A DNA stretch of 64,000 bases from Syntrophaceae bacterium (GTDB taxonomy: Bacteria > Desulfobacterota > Syntrophia > Syntrophales > PHBD01), in assembly GCA_013177825.1 (NCBI GenBank), contig JABLXX010000006.1:186001-250000 (forward strand). Direction: 5' to 3'. A program made the translations under genes and the position numbers. This document shows, piece after piece, positions 33,033-41,440 of this stretch (positions are counted from its first letter, which is position 1; each line of letters starts with the position of its first letter). A model generated the notes under the pieces. The model was given only the letters and a program-made list of their open reading frames with translations, was not told the DNA's origin and did not search any database.

Positions 33033-34508
33033 CTACTTCCGGAGGGCCACGTAAAAGGTGGCCCGGCCCCGCTTGATCTGGAGGAGCACCGTGTTCTTGT
33101 CGCTCTTCCTGGAGATCTCCCGTTGATAATCCCTTACGGAAGTGACCCGCACCTTGTTCACCTGGAGGATGATATCCTGGGGCTGCAGGCCGACTTCGTC
33201 CGCCTGGCTCGCCTCCCGAACCTCCGTCACCAGAACGCCGCTCCGCGGAGCGATCCCCAGGTACCGGGCCACCTGCGGCGTGATGTCCTGAACGGCGATG
33301 CCGAAGTCCTGTTTTTCGTCCTTGCCTCTCGCTCGTGCCATCTCCTTCGAGTCGGTCCGTTCCTCCACGACAACCTGGAACGTTCGTTCCACGCCGTCCC
33401 GCAGCACCTTTACGGAAATCCGGTCATCCACATGCATCGAAGCGATCATGAGCAGGAGATCGTGGGTGTCCTTCACCTTCTTGCCGTTGATCTCGGTCAC
33501 GACGTCTCCTGCCTGGATTCCCGCCTTGTCGGCGGGATCTCCCTTGAACACGTCGGAAATCAGGGCTCCGCTCCGGTCCTGTAGCTTCATGCTCTTTGCC
33601 AGGTCCTCCGTCACATCCTGCACGGAGATCCCCAGCCAGCCCCTGGTCACCTTCCCTTTTGCCTTCAGATCCGAAAGAATGGCCTTGGCCATCTCCATGG
33701 GAATGGCAAAACCGATTCCCTGTCCCTGGGCCACAATGGCCGTGTTGATGCCTACGACCTTCCCCTCCATGTTGAACAGGGGACCGCCGCTGTTGCCCGG
33801 GTTGATGGAGGCGTCGGTCTGGATGAAGTTGTCATAAGGCCCGGCCCCAATCACCCTTCCCTTGGCACTGACGATGCCCGCCGTCACGGTCGCGTCCAGG
33901 CCGAACGGGTTGCCGATGGCGACGACCCAGTCCCCGACCCGGATCTTCTCCGAGTCTCCCAGTTCCGCCACGGGCAGGCTGTCGGAGGTCTTGATCCGGA
34001 TGAGGGCGAGGTCCGTCTTGGCGTCCCGGCCGATGACCCGGGCCTCGAACTCCCGGCTGTCAGAGAGCTTCACGAGGATCTTGTCGGCCTGTTCGATGAC
34101 GTGATTGTTGGTGAAGATGTATCCATCGGAACTGATGATGAACCCCGAGCCCAGGCTCCGCTGCTTGAAGGTGCGCGGTGTATCGCCGAAGAACCGGCGG
34201 AAGAAATCGTCCCCAAAATACCGATCCATGGAATCGTCCTGCCCGAAGGGACTCCGGAGCATCCCCCGGCCGCCGGAACGGACGGTCTTGGTCGTGCTGA
34301 TGTTGACCACCGCCGGTTTCACCTTCTCCGCCAGATCGGCAAAGGAGCCCGGCGCCCGGACGCTGACGGCGTTGGCGTTGGGAATCTCCGTCCCAGACGG
34401 AGCGAATGACGATTTCAGGACCTCCACGAAGGAGACGATAAAAAAGGCGATCAGAAACGCCAGGAGAAACAGAATGAAGGTTCTCCGGCTGCTGCCTTCC
34501 TTGGCCAT
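33033..34508 (-). CDS. Do/HtrA-type periplasmic serine protease, membrane anchored
   Basis: 491 residues from the ATG at 34508 with GGGAGGAAAT before it. The N-terminal helix (TFILFLLAFLIAFFIVSFVE, residues 10-29) anchors the protein to the inner membrane. The trypsin-like domain has the triad His136 (FTNNHVIEQ), Asp166 (AKTDLALI) and Ser240 (NPGNSGGPLF). Two PDZ domains follow (about 275-370 and 385-491), the first with GDVVTEINGKKV. It degrades or refolds damaged envelope proteins. It has its own candidate promoter upstream. Confidence 0.94.
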   Translation of the reverse strand: MAKEGSSRRTFILFLLAFLIAFFIVSFVEVLKSSFAPSGTEIPNANAVSVRAPGSFADLAEKVKPAVVNISTTKTVRSGGRGMLRSPFGQDDSMDRYFGDDFFRRFFGDTPRTFKQRSLGSGFIISSDGYIFTNNHVIEQADKILVKLSDSREFEARVIGRDAKTDLALIRIKTSDSLPVAELGDSEKIRVGDWVVAIGNPFGLDATVTAGIVSAKGRVIGAGPYDNFIQTDASINPGNSGGPLFNMEGKVVGINTAIVAQGQGIGFAIPMEMAKAILSDLKAKGKVTRGWLGISVQDVTEDLAKSMKLQDRSGALISDVFKGDPADKAGIQAGDVVTEINGKKVKDTHDLLLMIASMHVDDRISVKVLRDGVERTFQVVVEERTDSKEMARARGKDEKQDFGIAVQDITPQVARYLGIAPRSGVLVTEVREASQADEVGLQPQDIILQVNKVRVTSVRDYQREISRKSDKNTVLLQIKRGRATFYVALRK

Positions 34509-34581
34509 ATTTCCTCCCCATGCACTTTGCTGAAAACTCTTGCCTCGCCGGAAGAATATGCGGCGGCTCGCGTGATCCGGT

Positions 34582-34609
34582 CTTATAAACGGATCCGGAC
34601 TTTTGTCAA
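34582..34609 (-). promoter_or_regulatory. Strong candidate promoter for htrA
   Basis: On the minus strand, TTGACA (34604-34609) is followed after 16 bp by TATAAG (34582-34587). Both hexamers are near consensus. The -10 lies about 73 bp upstream of the htrA ATG. Confidence 0.7.
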
Positions 34610-34648
34610 CCGCCTTCTCCACAGCCGGGAACGTTCACTCGCAACCGG

Positions 34649-35464
34649 TCAGGCCGGTCGGTTCTCCTGAAGAACAGGATTGGTGAGGGTCCCGATTCCC
34701 TCGATCTCCACGGTTACCGTGTCGCCGGCATGTAGGAAAATCGGCGGCTTCCTCGTGAATCCAACGCCCTGCGGCGTCCCCGTGAGAATCACCGTTCCCG
34801 GTTCGAGGGTCATGGAAAGACTCAGGTTGCTTATAATGGCCGCCACCGGAAAGATCATGTCGGCGGTGGAGGCGTCCTGCAGGGCCTGCCCGTTCACCAG
34901 GCAGCGGATCCGCAGGTTTCCAGGGTCAGCCACTTCGTCCCGGGTCACAAGCCAGGGTCCCAGCGGGCAGAAGGTGTCGAAACTCTTGCCCCGGGCCCAC
35001 TGCCCTTTCTGCTTCTCGATCTGCCAGTCCCGCGCACTGACGTCGTTGGCACAGGCATACCCGAAGATGTATTCCATCGCCTCCTCCGGGGCGATGTTCT
35101 TGGCCCGGCGGCCGATGATCACCGCCAGTTCCGCCTCGTAATCCACGTGTTCTGCACCGGCCCGGGGAAGGAGGATCGGATCGCCCGGACCGATGAGGCT
35201 CGTCGTGGCCTTCAGAAACAGAACCGGCTGCTCCGGATAGGACATGGCGAACTCATCCCCGTGCTGGCGGTAATTGATGCCGAGGGCAAGTATGTTCGGT
35301 GGAGACAGGGGGCAGAGGAGCCGCCTGACGGGCCGGCAATCCGCGCCGACCTCGAAACCACCGAAGAGATCCCCCTTCAGAACCCATGCCTCGTCCGCCC
35401 GGTCGTCGCGGGCCATCCCCCAGTCGATCCGGCCTTCCGGATCGGCAAAACGAATGATCTTCAT
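34649..35464 (-). CDS. Fumarylacetoacetate hydrolase (FAH) family protein
   Basis: 271 residues from the ATG at 35464 (MKIIRFADPEGRIDWGM), preceded by GGAGGGAG. ILALGINYRQHGDE, HVDYEAELAVIIGR and ANDVSARDWQ are the metal-binding signatures of the FAH C-terminal fold, and GTVILTGTPQGVGF is the usual late motif. Members hydrolyse or hydrate acylpyruvates or decarboxylate keto acids in aromatic and amino acid catabolism. Substrate not determined. Divergent from the MlaE operon. Confidence 0.88.
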   Translation of the reverse strand: MKIIRFADPEGRIDWGMARDDRADEAWVLKGDLFGGFEVGADCRPVRRLLCPLSPPNILALGINYRQHGDEFAMSYPEQPVLFLKATTSLIGPGDPILLPRAGAEHVDYEAELAVIIGRRAKNIAPEEAMEYIFGYACANDVSARDWQIEKQKGQWARGKSFDTFCPLGPWLVTRDEVADPGNLRIRCLVNGQALQDASTADMIFPVAAIISNLSLSMTLEPGTVILTGTPQGVGFTRKPPIFLHAGDTVTVEIEGIGTLTNPVLQENRPA

Positions 35465-35652
35465 GCCGCTCTCCCTCCGATCCATTGCACCGGCATCCAG
35501 GCCGCCGGGAACGTGATTCTTCCTGCTTTCATCGGACCCCTTCCCTCCGGACAGCCGGCAATTCCGGTTCCCGGCGCCGCAGGCCGGTCTTCCGGCGAAT
35601 CTATGCATTCATAACACGTTTGGGAACCCCTGGAAAGATCTCCAGATCCTCT

Positions 35653-35681
35653 TTGCCGGGCCGGCCCACCTGTGGTAGTAT
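35653..35681 (+). promoter_or_regulatory. Candidate promoter of the mla-type operon
   Basis: TTGCCG (35653-35658) and TAGTAT (35676-35681) are separated by 17 bp, 57 bp upstream of the permease ATG, in the 274-bp divergent gap between the FAH gene and this operon. Nothing else is recognised in that gap. Confidence 0.45.
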
Positions 35682-35738
35682 CATTTCCGCGGTTTTCACC
35701 CTCCTCCGGCGGATGCCGGGTGAATCAAGAACGGGATC

Positions 35739-36524
35739 ATGTACGCAACCATCGAGCGGATCGGAGAGACAAGCATCCGGACGGCCAGGTCCTTTTACGA
35801 GACGCTGGCCTTTTCCAGCCTTGTCTTCTTCAAGATGTTCGACCGGACATCCTACAACAGCGCCATGCGGATGGTCCTGGTCAACCAGATTTACTTCACC
35901 TCCGTCCAGGTACTTCCCCTCTTCATCGCCGTTTCCATTCTCTTCGGGTCCCCCATGGTGGGCATCACCCTGCAGGTGCTCAAGCACTTCGGCCTCGCCG
36001 ACCGCATGGGATCGGTCCTGATGGGCTTCATCGTGACGGAGCTGTCCCCTTTCATGACGGTTCTCCTGATCGCGCTGCGCTCCAGTTCCGCCATCAACGC
36101 CGAGATCGCCGTCATGAAGGTCAACCGGGAGCTCAAGACCCTCGATGTGTTCGGCATCGACGTCCTTGACTATCTCTTCCTCCCGCGGATCATCAACGGA
36201 ATCCTGTCCATCGTCTGCCTGAGCAGCCTCTTTTCCATCCTCGCCCTTGCCAGCGGCGCCCTGTTCAGCCGGTTTCTCTTCGACCTGGGCATCAATGAAT
36301 ACACAAACCTTCTGTTCCTGTCGGCGGACTTCTCGGATCTGTTCATCCTCCTGGTCAAGTGCATTCTGCTGGGCTTTTTCATCACCCTGATCCCCATCCG
36401 CTTCGGCCTTCGGGCCACCGACGAACTGACAAGCATCCCCGTCTCCGTGCTCAATGGGATGGTCAAGGTTTTCATTGCCATCGTCATTATCGAGGTGCTA
36501 TCATTACTACTCAGATTTCTTTGA
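35739..36524 (+). CDS. MlaE-type ABC transporter permease
   Basis: 261 residues with five to six hydrophobic segments. FTSVQVLPLFIAVSILFGSP, TELSPFMTVLLIALRSSSAI and AEIAVMKVNRELKTLDVFGI are the typical MlaE text, including the cytoplasmic loop that contacts the ATPase. It would move phospholipid-type molecules between the inner membrane and the periplasm. It is first in an operon with an ATPase-like remnant, an MCE protein and a lipoprotein. Confidence 0.92.
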   Translation: MYATIERIGETSIRTARSFYETLAFSSLVFFKMFDRTSYNSAMRMVLVNQIYFTSVQVLPLFIAVSILFGSPMVGITLQVLKHFGLADRMGSVLMGFIVTELSPFMTVLLIALRSSSAINAEIAVMKVNRELKTLDVFGIDVLDYLFLPRIINGILSIVCLSSLFSILALASGALFSRFLFDLGINEYTNLLFLSADFSDLFILLVKCILLGFFITLIPIRFGLRATDELTSIPVSVLNGMVKVFIAIVIIEVLSLLLRFL

Positions 36525-36997
36525 AACTTTTCCCCCGGGAGGAAATCCTGGAGCGTACGCTGGCGGTCACCTCGGCGGAGCACCGCGATCGATTGGGGCT
36601 CGTGGCCATGGATGTGCCCCTGATCTCCAACCTGGACATCCTGGGAAACCTCGCCCTAATCAAGCAGTTCCGCGAGAACCTCCCGAAACGAGAGGCAGAA
36701 GCCCTGGTTCTTTCGTACCTGCAGCGTTTCGACATGGAGCGAATCGCATACCGGCGGAATCCCAACCTGTCGGCGGAGGAGCGGTTTTGCGCCATGCTGA
36801 TCCGGGCCGTCCTGGTCCCCGAGGCGTTCGTCGTGATCGACCGCCCCCTGAAGATCGTGCCGGATCTCCAGGAAAACCGTTTTTTCCACGACATGCTGAC
36901 AAAAGTCGAGGATTTGTGGTCGTCCTGCGTGATTTTCGATTATCCCTGGAACCGAGAGCGCTATGAAGATATCCCGGTCGATATCGACGAACTTTAA
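36521..36997 (+). CDS. Degenerate ABC ATPase-like protein (MlaF-like, no Walker A)
   Basis: 158 residues from a TTG start that overlaps the permease stop (TTGA); no good ribosome site, so coupling is assumed. VAMDVPLISNLDILGNLALI matches the Q-loop region of MlaF-type ATPases, with Asp replacing Gln. NLSAEERFCAMLIRAVLVPE (about 82-101) matches the signature helix with LSAEE for LSGGQ. VVIDRP (104-109) stands where Walker B LLDEP is expected, and the switch His is replaced (CVIFDYPW). No Walker A exists in any frame nearby. It cannot bind ATP in the usual way. It overlaps the MCE gene by 35 bp. Confidence 0.65.
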   Translation: MKLFPREEILERTLAVTSAEHRDRLGLVAMDVPLISNLDILGNLALIKQFRENLPKREAEALVLSYLQRFDMERIAYRRNPNLSAEERFCAMLIRAVLVPEAFVVIDRPLKIVPDLQENRFFHDMLTKVEDLWSSCVIFDYPWNRERYEDIPVDIDEL

Positions 36998-37907
36998 GGT
37001 CGGGCTGTTCCTGTCGATCACGGCCCTGATGATGATTCTCTTCCTGTCCCATATGGCCTACAAGAAAGGGCTGTTCGAGGCGGAGCACACCTTTACGCTC
37101 TCCTCGAAAACCGGCGAGGATCTGGCGGAGGGCATGCCCATCCATTTCGCCGGGTTTCGGATCGGCAGGGTCGACCAGATGGAATTGAACGATCAGGGCG
37201 TCGTGATTATCCAGATCAAGGTGCCCCGGCGTCACGTGAAATGGATCCGGACCAACAGCGTCTTCAGCCTCTACAAGCCCCTCATCGGATCCCCCCGCCT
37301 CATCGTCTCGACGGAGAACCTGGCCAGCCCAATCCTGCCGGAGGACAAGGTGCTCGAACTGGTGGTCGTCAACGACATCAACGAGGCCATCAAGCAGCTC
37401 ACCCCGATCATCGAGAAGGTGGGGCAGATCGTCTCCCATATCGAGACCATCACGGGAAACCTGGCCAATCCGAAGGGAAGCGTCAACATGATCCTCCGGA
37501 ACGCCGAACAGGTGACGGCCAATTTCACCGACAAGAAGTCCATCGCCGAGATGGCCCTTGGGGACCCGGAAACAGTGAAATCGCTTCACGAGTCCGTCAA
37601 GAAGATCCGGGACATCCTCGTCAAGCTGGACGATATGGCCGGCAAGACGGACGTGGAACTCTACGGCAAGGACGGCGTGCTGCCGCTGGTCCGCTCCATC
37701 CTGTCGGATGTTCTGGCAAAGCTGATAAAACTGAATACGGCCCTGGACAACGTCACCAAGGTCACCTCCGATGCGGCGGCCTCGACGAAAGACCTGCACC
37801 TGCTCCGGAAAGACATCGACGCAACCATCCAGTCCATCGGCCGGACCGTGGAAGACCTGGACCGGATCGTTCCCCTCAAGAAGGAACGGGAGATCAAGTT
37901 GCCATGA
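36963..37907 (+). CDS. MCE-domain (MlaD-type) lipid transport protein
   Basis: 314 residues. One N-terminal transmembrane helix (FKVGLFLSITALMMILFLSH) is followed by the MCE domain (about 40-125: SSKTGEDLAEGMPIHFAGFR, IGRVDQMELND). A long helical tail (about 140-310) follows, longer than in E. coli MlaD, that may form a tunnel or bridge. The protein acts in the periplasm and receives or delivers lipids to the permease. The start overlaps the ATPase-like gene by 35 bp and the end overlaps the lipoprotein gene (ATGA). Confidence 0.88.
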   Translation: MKISRSISTNFKVGLFLSITALMMILFLSHMAYKKGLFEAEHTFTLSSKTGEDLAEGMPIHFAGFRIGRVDQMELNDQGVVIIQIKVPRRHVKWIRTNSVFSLYKPLIGSPRLIVSTENLASPILPEDKVLELVVVNDINEAIKQLTPIIEKVGQIVSHIETITGNLANPKGSVNMILRNAEQVTANFTDKKSIAEMALGDPETVKSLHESVKKIRDILVKLDDMAGKTDVELYGKDGVLPLVRSILSDVLAKLIKLNTALDNVTKVTSDAAASTKDLHLLRKDIDATIQSIGRTVEDLDRIVPLKKEREIKLP

Positions 37908-38587
37908 CGCACCGCCTCGCTCTCGCCCTTGTGATACTGATGGCCGCCGCCCTGGCCGGTTGCGGCGGCGCCCGGGTGCCCGACTGGACGACCGACGGAT
38001 ACAACAACCTGGAATCCTTCAAGGAACGGTACCTGGCCGGCCGCGACGGCCCGGCGGAAGCGAACTGGCGCAATGCCGTGGAGGCCATCCGGATGAGCGG
38101 GGACATGGAAGTCCTCGGCCGGGCCTATCTGACCCGGTACGCCGTTCTGACGGCCTGCCTGGAGACATTCGACGACCGGCCCTACCGGGAAATCGAGGCG
38201 CTCCGCCTCATGCCCGAAAACAGGGCCTTCCACCGGTTTCTGACCGGAGAACTACCCTCCGTGGACGACCGGAACCTTCCCGATCCCTACCGGGGCCTTC
38301 TGAAAGCCCTTCGGGACGGAAAAGACGAGGCCGTCGACCGGGAAGCCGGCCGGATCCAGGATCCCCTCTCCCGCCTCATCGGCATCGGCGTGGCGGTCAG
38401 GATGGGACACAGCGGCGAATCCCTGCTCAAAACGGGCCTTGCAGAGGCATCCCGGAACGGCTGGAAGCGGGTCGTCCTCGCCTACCTGGAGCGCCTCCGG
38501 CTTCTCTATGAGAAGCGGGGAGACGCGGCAGAGGCCGAAAAAACGCGAAAAACCCTGGAAATCCTGAAACGGGAAATCCCGTCATAG
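37904..38587 (+). CDS. Lipoprotein of the mla-type operon
   Basis: 227 residues. A signal peptide with lipobox LAGC (ALVILMAAALAGC) predicts a lipid-anchored cysteine at residue 19. The mature part is helical with repeats of TPR-like character (YLERLRLLYEKRGDAAEAEK) but no clear domain. It overlaps the MCE stop by 4 bp. Probable envelope partner of the MCE system, by position. No family recognised. Confidence 0.65.
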   Translation: MTHRLALALVILMAAALAGCGGARVPDWTTDGYNNLESFKERYLAGRDGPAEANWRNAVEAIRMSGDMEVLGRAYLTRYAVLTACLETFDDRPYREIEALRLMPENRAFHRFLTGELPSVDDRNLPDPYRGLLKALRDGKDEAVDREAGRIQDPLSRLIGIGVAVRMGHSGESLLKTGLAEASRNGWKRVVLAYLERLRLLYEKRGDAAEAEKTRKTLEILKREIPS

Positions 38588-38617
38588 AGGGGCTCTTCCC
38601 CCACCCAGACTCCGCAC

Positions 38618-38649
38618 AAAAAAACCGGGCAGTCATCCCGGCTGCCCGG
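38618..38649 (-). terminator. Rho-independent terminator of the deoxyhypusine synthase-like gene
   Basis: CCGGGCAG (38625-38632) pairs with CTGCCCGG (38642-38649). On the minus strand the stem is followed by seven T residues (38618-38624). It lies 30 bp beyond the stop of the minus-strand gene. Confidence 0.85.
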
Positions 38650-38679
38650 CGCTCATTCCCTTCCGTCGTCCAAAATCCT

Positions 38680-39720
38680 CTATTTATTCGCCGTCCTATC
38701 GGGAAACAGCTTCGAGAAGGACCGGCGGCGCCGCTTCTTCCATGCCCCCCGGTGGTAGACATAGCTGGCCATCAAAGGCAGGACCGACGTGGCCTCGGCA
38801 TAAACCATCTGCTCGCTCGTACCGTCCACTTTCCCCCAGGAGCTCGCCTCCTTCAGGGTGGAACTGGAGCAGGCCCCGTCCCGGACGTCGGCCACGGTGA
38901 CCTGGACGGCATACTTGTGCATCGGGACTTCCTTCCCCAGGACCTCCGCGCAGATCACCGTGTCCTGGGCGAAATTCTTGGGAACACCGCCGCCGATGAT
39001 AAAGAGTCCCGTGGTCCGGGCCTTGATCTTGATCTGTGTCAGTTCACGGAAATCCTTGACCGAATCGATGGATACGTGAGCGGCGGGATGCCGGGTCTGG
39101 TGCAGGACGAGCCCGAAGCCGGCGCTGCTGTCGGAAAAGGCGGGACAGAAGATGGGCACTTCATGATCGAAGGCCGTCTCCACCAGAGAGCCCTTCTTCC
39201 GGGCGCCCTTCTTGAGAAAACGGCCCATTTCCCGGATGAACTCCCGGGAGGAATAAATGCCCGGGGGCAGTGAGTCGGCGATTTCCCCGATCGTGCGGTC
39301 GCAGTGCTGGAGCTCCTCCTCGTCGATGAAGGTGTCGTAGATCCGGTCTATGTACAGGGAGCGCAGCTTAGCATCGTCCACATGGGGGCTTCCCTGGTAG
39401 TGGCGGAATCCGAGGGCCTCGAAGAAATCCATGTCGACGATGGCCGCCCCCGTCGCCACGATGGCGTCCACCATGTTGTACTTCACCAGGTCGGCGTAGA
39501 TGTTCATGCAGCCGGCGGCGCTTGCGCTCCCGGCGATACAGAGGATGACGGAGCAGGACCGGTCCTTCAGCATCCGTTCGAAGAGATCGGCGCCTGCGGC
39601 CAGGTCCCGGGCGGAAAAGGACATGCCCTTCATGGCCTTGACCAGGCCGACGGCGTCGACGGACGCGATATCCAGATGCCGGACCGGCGTTTGGAGATAA
39701 TCCTTCTTCTTCGTCTTCAT
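38680..39720 (-). CDS. Deoxyhypusine synthase homologue
   Basis: 346 residues from the ATG at 39720 (MKTKKKDYLQTPVRHLDIAS), preceded by AAAGGTGG. The Rossmann-type text VILCIAGSASAAGCMNIYAD, IVATGAAIVDMDFFEALGF, GLFIIGGGVPKNF and ASSWGKVDGTSEQMVYAEAT is that of deoxyhypusine synthase, with the lysine of WGK at the position of the catalytic Lys. Bacteria lack eIF5A, so the protein more likely acts on free polyamines (for example homospermidine formation) or another amine. Divergent from xseA, with its own promoter and terminator. Confidence 0.82.
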   Translation of the reverse strand: MKTKKKDYLQTPVRHLDIASVDAVGLVKAMKGMSFSARDLAAGADLFERMLKDRSCSVILCIAGSASAAGCMNIYADLVKYNMVDAIVATGAAIVDMDFFEALGFRHYQGSPHVDDAKLRSLYIDRIYDTFIDEEELQHCDRTIGEIADSLPPGIYSSREFIREMGRFLKKGARKKGSLVETAFDHEVPIFCPAFSDSSAGFGLVLHQTRHPAAHVSIDSVKDFRELTQIKIKARTTGLFIIGGGVPKNFAQDTVICAEVLGKEVPMHKYAVQVTVADVRDGACSSSTLKEASSWGKVDGTSEQMVYAEATSVLPLMASYVYHRGAWKKRRRRSFSKLFPDRTANK

Positions 39721-39751
39721 AACCCACCTTTCCGTTTTTTCTTCATTTTTC

Positions 39752-39779
39752 ATTAACCCAGGGACCAGCCGGTTGTCAA
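39752..39779 (-). promoter_or_regulatory. Candidate promoter for the deoxyhypusine synthase-like gene
   Basis: On the minus strand TTGACA (39774-39779) and GTTAAT (39752-39757) are 16 bp apart, about 30 bp upstream of the ATG. The -35 is perfect; the -10 matches at four positions. Confidence 0.55.
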
Positions 39780-39865
39780 TGATCACCTCGGCGGTCCGGC
39801 CCGGCGGCAGCGGGGAAGACAGAATCCGTCTTGTCATCCACTGGAATATCTGGTAGGTCCCCGAC

Positions 39866-41209
39866 ATGACGGACGGAATTTCCCAAAAAGTCTGGACGGT
39901 TTCGGAGCTGAACGAGGCCGTCCGGGACCTGCTGGAGGGGCGGTTCGATCTCCTGTGGGTGGAGGGGGAAGTGGCCGATCTTCGCCGTCCCTCCTCCGGA
40001 CATGTCTACTTCTCCCTGAAGGATGCGGGAGGCCAGGTTCGGGCGGTTCTGTTCCGCTCCTCCGCGGCGGCACTCAGGTTCCGTCTCGAGGACGGGATGC
40101 GCGTGCTCTGCCGGGGACGCCTGGGCGTTTATCCGCTCCGGGGGGAGTACCAGCTGGTCGTCTCCACAGCCGAGCCCTACGGCATCGGCGCCCTGCAGCG
40201 GGCTTTCGAGCAGCTCAAGGCCCGCCTGGAGGCGGAAGGGCTTTTCGACCGATCCCGGAAAAAGCCCGTTCCCTTCCTGCCCTGGCGGATCGGGGTGGTC
40301 ACCTCCCTCTCGGGATCGGTCCTGCGGGACATCCTTCACATCACCTCCCGGCGCTTCCCGTCGATTCCCCTCCTGATCGCCCCGGTGCGCGTCCAAGGGC
40401 CGGAGGCCCCTCCGGAAATCGTTCGGGCCGTCCGTGACCTGCAGGCGGAAGGACTCGTGGACGTCATCATCCTGGCCCGGGGCGGGGGATCCCTGGAGGA
40501 CCTGGCTCCGTTCAACGACGAACGGGTAGCCCGGGCCGTCGCCGCATCGACTGTTCCCGTCGTCTCCGCGGTGGGACACGAAACGGACTATACGATTGCC
40601 GACTTCGTCTCCGACCTTCGGGCCCCTACCCCCTCCGCGGCGGCGGAGCTGGTGGTTCCCGTGCGCCGGGACCTGCTGGCGACGGTGGAATCCTTCCGGG
40701 ATCGCCTTTTAAAAGGGATGGATCGAAGTGCTTCCCGGCGGCGGGAGCGAATCGCCCTGTCTCGCCGGCGGCTCAGGGATCCGGCCCGTCGGATTGCCGA
40801 TCATCGCCTGGCCATGGACGACCGCCTGCAGCGCCTGCAGAGACTCCTCCAGGGATCCGCTTTGGAACGAAGACAACGCCTGATCTACGCCGCCCGGCAC
40901 CTGCAGCATGCCAGCCCCGGCGAGCGGATCCGCCGGGAGGCCAGGCACCTGGAAACCCTGTACCGGGATCTCAAGCGGAACCTGGAAACGTTGCTGCTGC
41001 TGGAAAAGCAGCGGGTGCAAACCCTGGCGGTCCGCCTTGACGCCCTCAATCCCCTGGCCGTGCTCCGGCGCGGGTATGCCGTCGCCCGCCGCCTCCCCCA
41101 GGGAACCTTGATTACGGACGCCTCGGCGCTGATCGAAGAAACCCTCGTGGACGTGCGGGTGGCCGAGGGAGGATTCCGGGCGGCGGTGAAAGAAACCTAC
41201 AGGAGTTGA
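39866..41209 (+). CDS. xseA: Exodeoxyribonuclease VII large subunit
   Basis: 447 residues. An OB-fold N-terminal domain (VWTVSELNEAVRDLLEGRFD, VEGEVADLRRPSSGHVYFSL) is followed by the catalytic region with DVIILARGGGSLEDLAPFND and VSAVGHETDYTIADF. A long coiled-coil C-terminal part (about 280-440) follows. With XseB it degrades single-stranded DNA from both ends. First gene of the isoprenoid cluster; xseB starts 4 bp after its stop. Confidence 0.96.
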   Translation: MTDGISQKVWTVSELNEAVRDLLEGRFDLLWVEGEVADLRRPSSGHVYFSLKDAGGQVRAVLFRSSAAALRFRLEDGMRVLCRGRLGVYPLRGEYQLVVSTAEPYGIGALQRAFEQLKARLEAEGLFDRSRKKPVPFLPWRIGVVTSLSGSVLRDILHITSRRFPSIPLLIAPVRVQGPEAPPEIVRAVRDLQAEGLVDVIILARGGGSLEDLAPFNDERVARAVAASTVPVVSAVGHETDYTIADFVSDLRAPTPSAAAELVVPVRRDLLATVESFRDRLLKGMDRSASRRRERIALSRRRLRDPARRIADHRLAMDDRLQRLQRLLQGSALERRQRLIYAARHLQHASPGERIRREARHLETLYRDLKRNLETLLLLEKQRVQTLAVRLDALNPLAVLRRGYAVARRLPQGTLITDASALIEETLVDVRVAEGGFRAAVKETYRS

Positions 41210-41212
41210 CTC

Positions 41213-41440
41213 ATGGCCCGCGAAAAATTCGAGGATGCCCTCGAGAAGCTGGAACAGATCGTGCGTCGCATGGAAGCAGGAGAGATGAGCCTGGACGAAT
41301 CCCTCAAGGCCTTCGAGGAGGGCATCCGGCTGGTGCGTCTGTGCAACGCCCGTCTCGACGACGCGGAACGTCGCGTCGAGGTGCTCCTCCGGGAGGGGGA
41401 CCTCCTGACCACGAAGCCATTCGGCGGGGATGACGCATGA
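41213..41440 (+). CDS. xseB: Exodeoxyribonuclease VII small subunit
   Basis: 75 residues with FEDALEKLEQIVRRMEAGEM and SLDESLKAFEEGIRL, the standard two-helix XseB text. Usual length. Its stop overlaps the ispA start (ATGA), so translation is coupled. It binds the coiled-coil arm of XseA. Confidence 0.95.
   Translation: MAREKFEDALEKLEQIVRRMEAGEMSLDESLKAFEEGIRLVRLCNARLDDAERRVEVLLREGDLLTTKPFGGDDA

Noticed and set aside
37229-37244. GGCGTCACGTGAAATG resembling a parS core
   Set aside because: Only about 11 of 16 positions match and the outer bases differ; it lies in the MCE coding region and is probably chance.
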